In this document: one piece after another, positions 5,959-8,265 of the stretch
Numbering within the stretch: the stretch's first letter is position 1
Layout: every line of letters starts with the position of its first letter
NCBI GenBank assembly: GCA_017552845.1
Contig: JAFZOE010000235.1
Coordinates: forward strand, 1-8,265
DNA length: 8,265 nt
Source: Clostridia bacterium
Lineage (GTDB): Bacteria > Bacillota > Clostridia > Oscillospirales > Acutalibacteraceae
Reading direction: 5' to 3'
Position numbers and translations under genes: made by a program
Notes under the pieces: generated by a model
What the model was told of the DNA's origin: nothing
Databases searched by the model: none
The model's input: only the letters and a program-made list of their open reading frames with translations

Positions 5959-6490
5959 AAAAGAAACCGCAGTTGACGGAGTATATATAATCGAACCGAA
6001 GGTGTTCGGCGATTCAAGAGGCTGGTTTTATGAGAATTATTCGACTAAGACATTCTCTGAAATCGGCATAGACACCGTATTCGTTCAGGATAACCGCTCG
6101 TATTCCGCAAAAAAAGGCACGCTCAGAGGGCTTCACTGCCAGAAGGCGCCCGCCGCCCAGGCGAAGCTCGTCTCCTGCACGCGCGGCGAAATTCTCGATG
6201 TCGCGGTCGATATCCGCAGGGATTCCCCGACATATATGAAGCACGTCAAGGTTCTGCTCTCGGCGGAGAACAAGCTCATGCTTTATATTCCGAAGGGCTG
6301 CCTTCACGGCTTTGTCGCGCTGACAGACGACGTGGAATTATCCTACAAGGTCGACGAGCTCTATTCCCCCGAAAACGACAGAAGCATAAGATACGACGAT
6401 CCGGATATCGGCATTGACTGGGGAGAGGTTGAGCCCGTCCTCAGCGACAAGGACAGAAACGCGCCGCTGCTGAAAGACAGCGACGTATAA
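5951..6490 (+). CDS. rmlC: dTDP-4-dehydrorhamnose 3,5-epimerase
   Basis: This cupin-fold enzyme epimerises dTDP-4-keto-6-deoxyglucose at C3 and C5, the third step of dTDP-L-rhamnose synthesis. The 179-residue length is typical. Visible motifs are VFGDSRGWFYENY (18-30), FVQDNRSYSAKKGTLRGLH (44-62, His62 the expected catalytic base), Lys72, DVAVDIRRDSPTY (83-95), IPKGCLHGFVAL (113-124), YKVDELYSPENDRSIRYDDPD (starting at Tyr132, the expected acid), and IDWGEVEPVLSDKD (155-168). The frame is open further upstream inside rmlA, but the ATG at 5951 has GGAG (5941-5944) 6 nt upstream and gives the expected N-terminus. It overlaps rmlA by 8 nt, so the two are one operon. Repeat B begins 8 nt after the stop, and no U-tract terminator is visible. 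Confidence 0.96.
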   Translation: MNKKETAVDGVYIIEPKVFGDSRGWFYENYSTKTFSEIGIDTVFVQDNRSYSAKKGTLRGLHCQKAPAAQAKLVSCTRGEILDVAVDIRRDSPTYMKHVKVLLSAENKLMLYIPKGCLHGFVALTDDVELSYKVDELYSPENDRSIRYDDPDIGIDWGEVEPVLSDKDRNAPLLKDSDV

Positions 6491-6498
6491 ATGATACT

Positions 6499-6578
6499 GT
6501 CATTCTGAGGCATTTATGCCGAAGAATCGCAAGTTTGCTCTTGCTTTGACTGAGATCCTTCGCTACGCTCAGGATGAC
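6499..6578. repeat. Dispersed palindromic repeat, copy B
   Basis: This 80-bp element shares both ends and the inner blocks with copy A at 1567-1647: GTCATTCTGAGGC, GCCGAAGAATC, TGAGATCCTTCGCT and GCTCAGGATGAC. The central 25-30 bp differ. The inner left-arm stem is GGCAT against ATGCC here, versus GGCG against CGCC in copy A, so pairing is kept while sequence changes. It fills most of the gap between rmlC and the ComM-family gene and could act as an mRNA 3'-end structure for rmlC. Confidence 0.88.
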
Positions 6579-6619
6579 AAATCTATATTAAACCGGAATT
6601 GAAACACAGGGAGTAACCG

Positions 6620-8149
6620 ATGTTTGCCAGAATCAACAGCATGGGGCTTTTCGGAATAGACAGCTACATGGTCGGAGTCGAGGTTGACTACGGCCAAGGG
6701 CTTCCCCGCGTTGATCTGGTCGGCCTGCCGGATACGGCGGTAAGCGAATCGCGCAACAGAGTCCGCTCCGCGATGAAAAACAGCGGCTATGAATTCCCGC
6801 AGAGCAGAATAACCATAAATCTTTCGCCCGCGGATGTCCGCAAGGAAGGTCCGCTCTACGATCTGCCCATTCTTATCGCCCTTCTCAAGGCGGGGCAGTC
6901 GCTGAAAGTCGATACCGATAAATTTGCCTTCATCGGCGAGCTCTCGCTCGACGGCCTTGTGCGCCATGTAAACGGCGCCCTGCCGATGGTAATCAGAGCT
7001 CAGAAAGAGGGGCTCGAGAGAGTCTATGTTCCCAAAGCGAATGCGCGTGAGAGCTCGTTGGTCGGGGGAATCGAGGTTTACGGCGTGGAGACCGTGAAGG
7101 AAGTCATTCAGCATCTCAAAGGCGAAATCGAGCTTGAAAGAGCCGTTTACGATGAGAGCGCCGAGCTTCTGAACCGTCCGCCCGTCCCCGATTTCAGGGA
7201 TGTCATGGGTCAGCAGGAGGCGAGATACGCTCTCGAAATCGCCGCCGCGGGAGGCCACAATATCCTGATGGTCGGCCCTCCCGGCTCGGGCAAGAGCATG
7301 CTCGCAAAGCGTCTCCCGTCAATTCTGCCCGATATGACTTTTGAGGAGAGCATAAAGACAACCGAAATCTATTCCATTGCGGGCGCCCTGCCCGAAGGAA
7401 TTTCACTTATAAGAGAGCGGCCTTTCCGCTCGCCGCATCATACCGTATCGCCCGCGGGCCTTTCGGGAGGCGGCGTGATACCGAGGCCGGGCGAGATTTC
7501 GCTCGCTCACAACGGAGTTCTTTTCCTCGACGAGCTGCCCGAATTTTCAAGGCAGTCGATGGAGGTGCTCCGCCAGCCGATTGAGGATAACAGAATCACG
7601 ATTTCGCGCGTGAACGCTTCGGTAACTTATCCCTGCTCGGCGATGGTCGTCTGCGCAATGAACCCCTGCCCCTGCGGATATTACGGGCATCCGAAAAGGA
7701 AATGCACCTGCCCCGAGGGCGCGGCAAAGAGATACCTCGCCAAGATTTCGGGACCGATGCTCGACAGGATAGATATTCATATCGAAGTGCCGCCGGTCGA
7801 TTTCGAGAAACTCTCGGCGAAGACTCCCGGCGAATGCTCGGCGGATATAAAAAAGCGCGTGAACGCCGCGCGCAAAATCCAGCAGGAACGCCTTAAAGGC
7901 ACGGGCATTTCGTGCAACGCGAAGATGGATTCGGCAATGACCAAGAAATTCTGCAACCCGACTCCCGAGGCGATGAAGATGCTAGAGAAGGTGTTTGACA
8001 AGCTAGACCTCTCAGCGAGAGCCTATGACAAGGTGCTGCGCGTTTCGCGCACGATTGCAGACCTCGAGGGCAGCGAAAACATCGAAGCCTCGCATATAGC
8101 CCAGGCCGTGCAGTTCCGCTCGCTCGACAGAAAATTCTGGAGAGAATAG
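6620..8149 (+). CDS. comM: ComM/YifB-family AAA+ ATPase (magnesium-chelatase-like)
   Basis: This 509-residue protein is full length for the family. The N-terminal ChlI/Lon-like domain (about 5-140) includes VDLVGLPDTAVSESRNRVRSA (31-51), NLSPADVRKEGPLYDLPI (67-84) and FAFIGELSLDG (102-112). The AAA+ core has Walker A GPPGSGKS (219-226), FRSPHHTVSPAGLSGGG (269-285), Walker B VLFLDELPEF (300-309) and an arginine-bearing LDRIDIHIEV (381-390). A cysteine cluster MNPCPCGYYGHPKRKCTCP (347-365) looks metal-binding and is common in the family. The C-terminal helical domain ends with SARAYDKVLRVSRTIADLEG (465-484). In Gram-negative bacteria ComM is a hexameric helicase that promotes branch migration during natural transformation; its role in Clostridia is less clear. 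The ATG at 6620 has GGGAG (6609-6613) 6 nt upstream. No clear promoter was found in the 41 nt after repeat B apart from a possible TATATT at 6584-6589. Confidence 0.95.
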   Translation: MFARINSMGLFGIDSYMVGVEVDYGQGLPRVDLVGLPDTAVSESRNRVRSAMKNSGYEFPQSRITINLSPADVRKEGPLYDLPILIALLKAGQSLKVDTDKFAFIGELSLDGLVRHVNGALPMVIRAQKEGLERVYVPKANARESSLVGGIEVYGVETVKEVIQHLKGEIELERAVYDESAELLNRPPVPDFRDVMGQQEARYALEIAAAGGHNILMVGPPGSGKSMLAKRLPSILPDMTFEESIKTTEIYSIAGALPEGISLIRERPFRSPHHTVSPAGLSGGGVIPRPGEISLAHNGVLFLDELPEFSRQSMEVLRQPIEDNRITISRVNASVTYPCSAMVVCAMNPCPCGYYGHPKRKCTCPEGAAKRYLAKISGPMLDRIDIHIEVPPVDFEKLSAKTPGECSADIKKRVNAARKIQQERLKGTGISCNAKMDSAMTKKFCNPTPEAMKMLEKVFDKLDLSARAYDKVLRVSRTIADLEGSENIEASHIAQAVQFRSLDRKFWRE

Positions 8150-8229
8150 AGACGGATTAAGGTTGCATTAAGTTTTATAAATTAAAATAAATTGACATTT
8201 ATTTATCACATAAGAAAGGGGCGATATGT

Positions 8230-8265
8230 TTGGATAACGAGAATTTGAACAACATCCCCGAAGAA
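8230..8265 (+). CDS. Start of an unidentified gene, cut by the window edge
   Basis: A strong Shine-Dalgarno site AAGAAAGGGG (8212-8221) lies 8 nt before TTG at 8230. The 12 codons to the edge are open and read (M)DNENLNNIPEE. The nearer ATG at 8226 is followed at once by an in-frame TAA, so TTG is the only sensible start. The acidic, Asn-rich N-terminus does not identify a family. The 80 nt separating it from the ComM-family stop are very AT-rich and probably contain its promoter; a TTGACA occurs at 8192-8197 but has no good -10 at the right distance. Confidence 0.6.
   Translation, partial: MDNENLNNIPEE

Noticed and set aside
6569..7258. Open frame of 229 codons on the minus strand opposite the ComM-family gene
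   Set aside because: It is antisense to a strongly conserved family and has no start signal or recognisable domain.
8192..8197. TTGACA as -35 of the last gene
   Set aside because: No -10-like sequence occurs 15-19 bp downstream; that position is the GGGG ribosome binding site.
8185..8204. AT-only inverted repeat AAATAAAT-TGAC-ATTTATTT as terminator or operator
   Set aside because: Perfect over 8 bp but all A-T with no T-tract of its own, so it would be weak; such palindromes are expected by chance in very AT-rich DNA. An operator role cannot be excluded.

Overview
The window looks like a chromosomal segment from an uncultured Clostridia-type Firmicute (Bacillota), probably a gut or rumen carbohydrate degrader. 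Four things point that way: strong Gram-positive style Shine-Dalgarno sites (GAGGAG, AAAGGAAG, AAGAAAGGGG), consensus sigma-A promoters (TTGACA, 17 bp, TATAAT), GTG and TTG starts, and the gene content. Most genes are GC-rich (roughly 55-60% by eye), with one clear AT-rich exception. The taxonomic placement is inference.

Layout. (1) Positions 1-408: the 3' end of a beta-rich, probably surface-exposed protein whose reading frame appears broken near 100-112. (2) Positions 435-465: a hairpin terminator that serves both this gene and the minus-strand gene converging on it. (3) Positions 463-1497, minus: a cytoplasmic CE15-type (glucuronoyl esterase-like) hydrolase with its own promoter. (4) Positions 1567-1647: copy A of a dispersed palindromic repeat. 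(5) Positions 1741-2691, plus: a GH130 beta-mannoside phosphorylase behind a near-consensus promoter. (6) Positions 2701-2731: a second bidirectional terminator. (7) Positions 2744-4348, minus: a putative (alpha/alpha)6-barrel glycosidase behind a perfect consensus promoter. (8) Positions 4349-4496: a divergent promoter region. (9) Positions 4497-4985, plus: an AT-rich orphan gene. (10) Positions 5020-5958 and 5951-6490: rmlA and rmlC, overlapping by 8 nt. (11) Positions 6499-6578: copy B of the repeat. (12) Positions 6620-8149: a ComM/YifB-family AAA+ ATPase. (13) Position 8230 to the edge: the start of a further gene with a TTG start codon.

The left half is a small hemicellulose or mannoside module. 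The esterase, the phosphorylase and the barrel glycosidase all lack signal peptides and so should act on imported oligosaccharides. They are not one operon: they alternate strands and have separate promoters. No transporter or regulator is visible here. The right half is a partial dTDP-sugar module for cell-surface polysaccharide (rmlB and rmlD are not in the window), followed by a housekeeping-type competence/recombination ATPase.

I see no CRISPR array, tRNA, rRNA, transposase or phage gene, and no convincing new multi-gene defence system. The least explained items are the AT-rich 162-aa orphan, the barrel glycosidase, and the paired repeats whose inner stems differ by compensatory changes.
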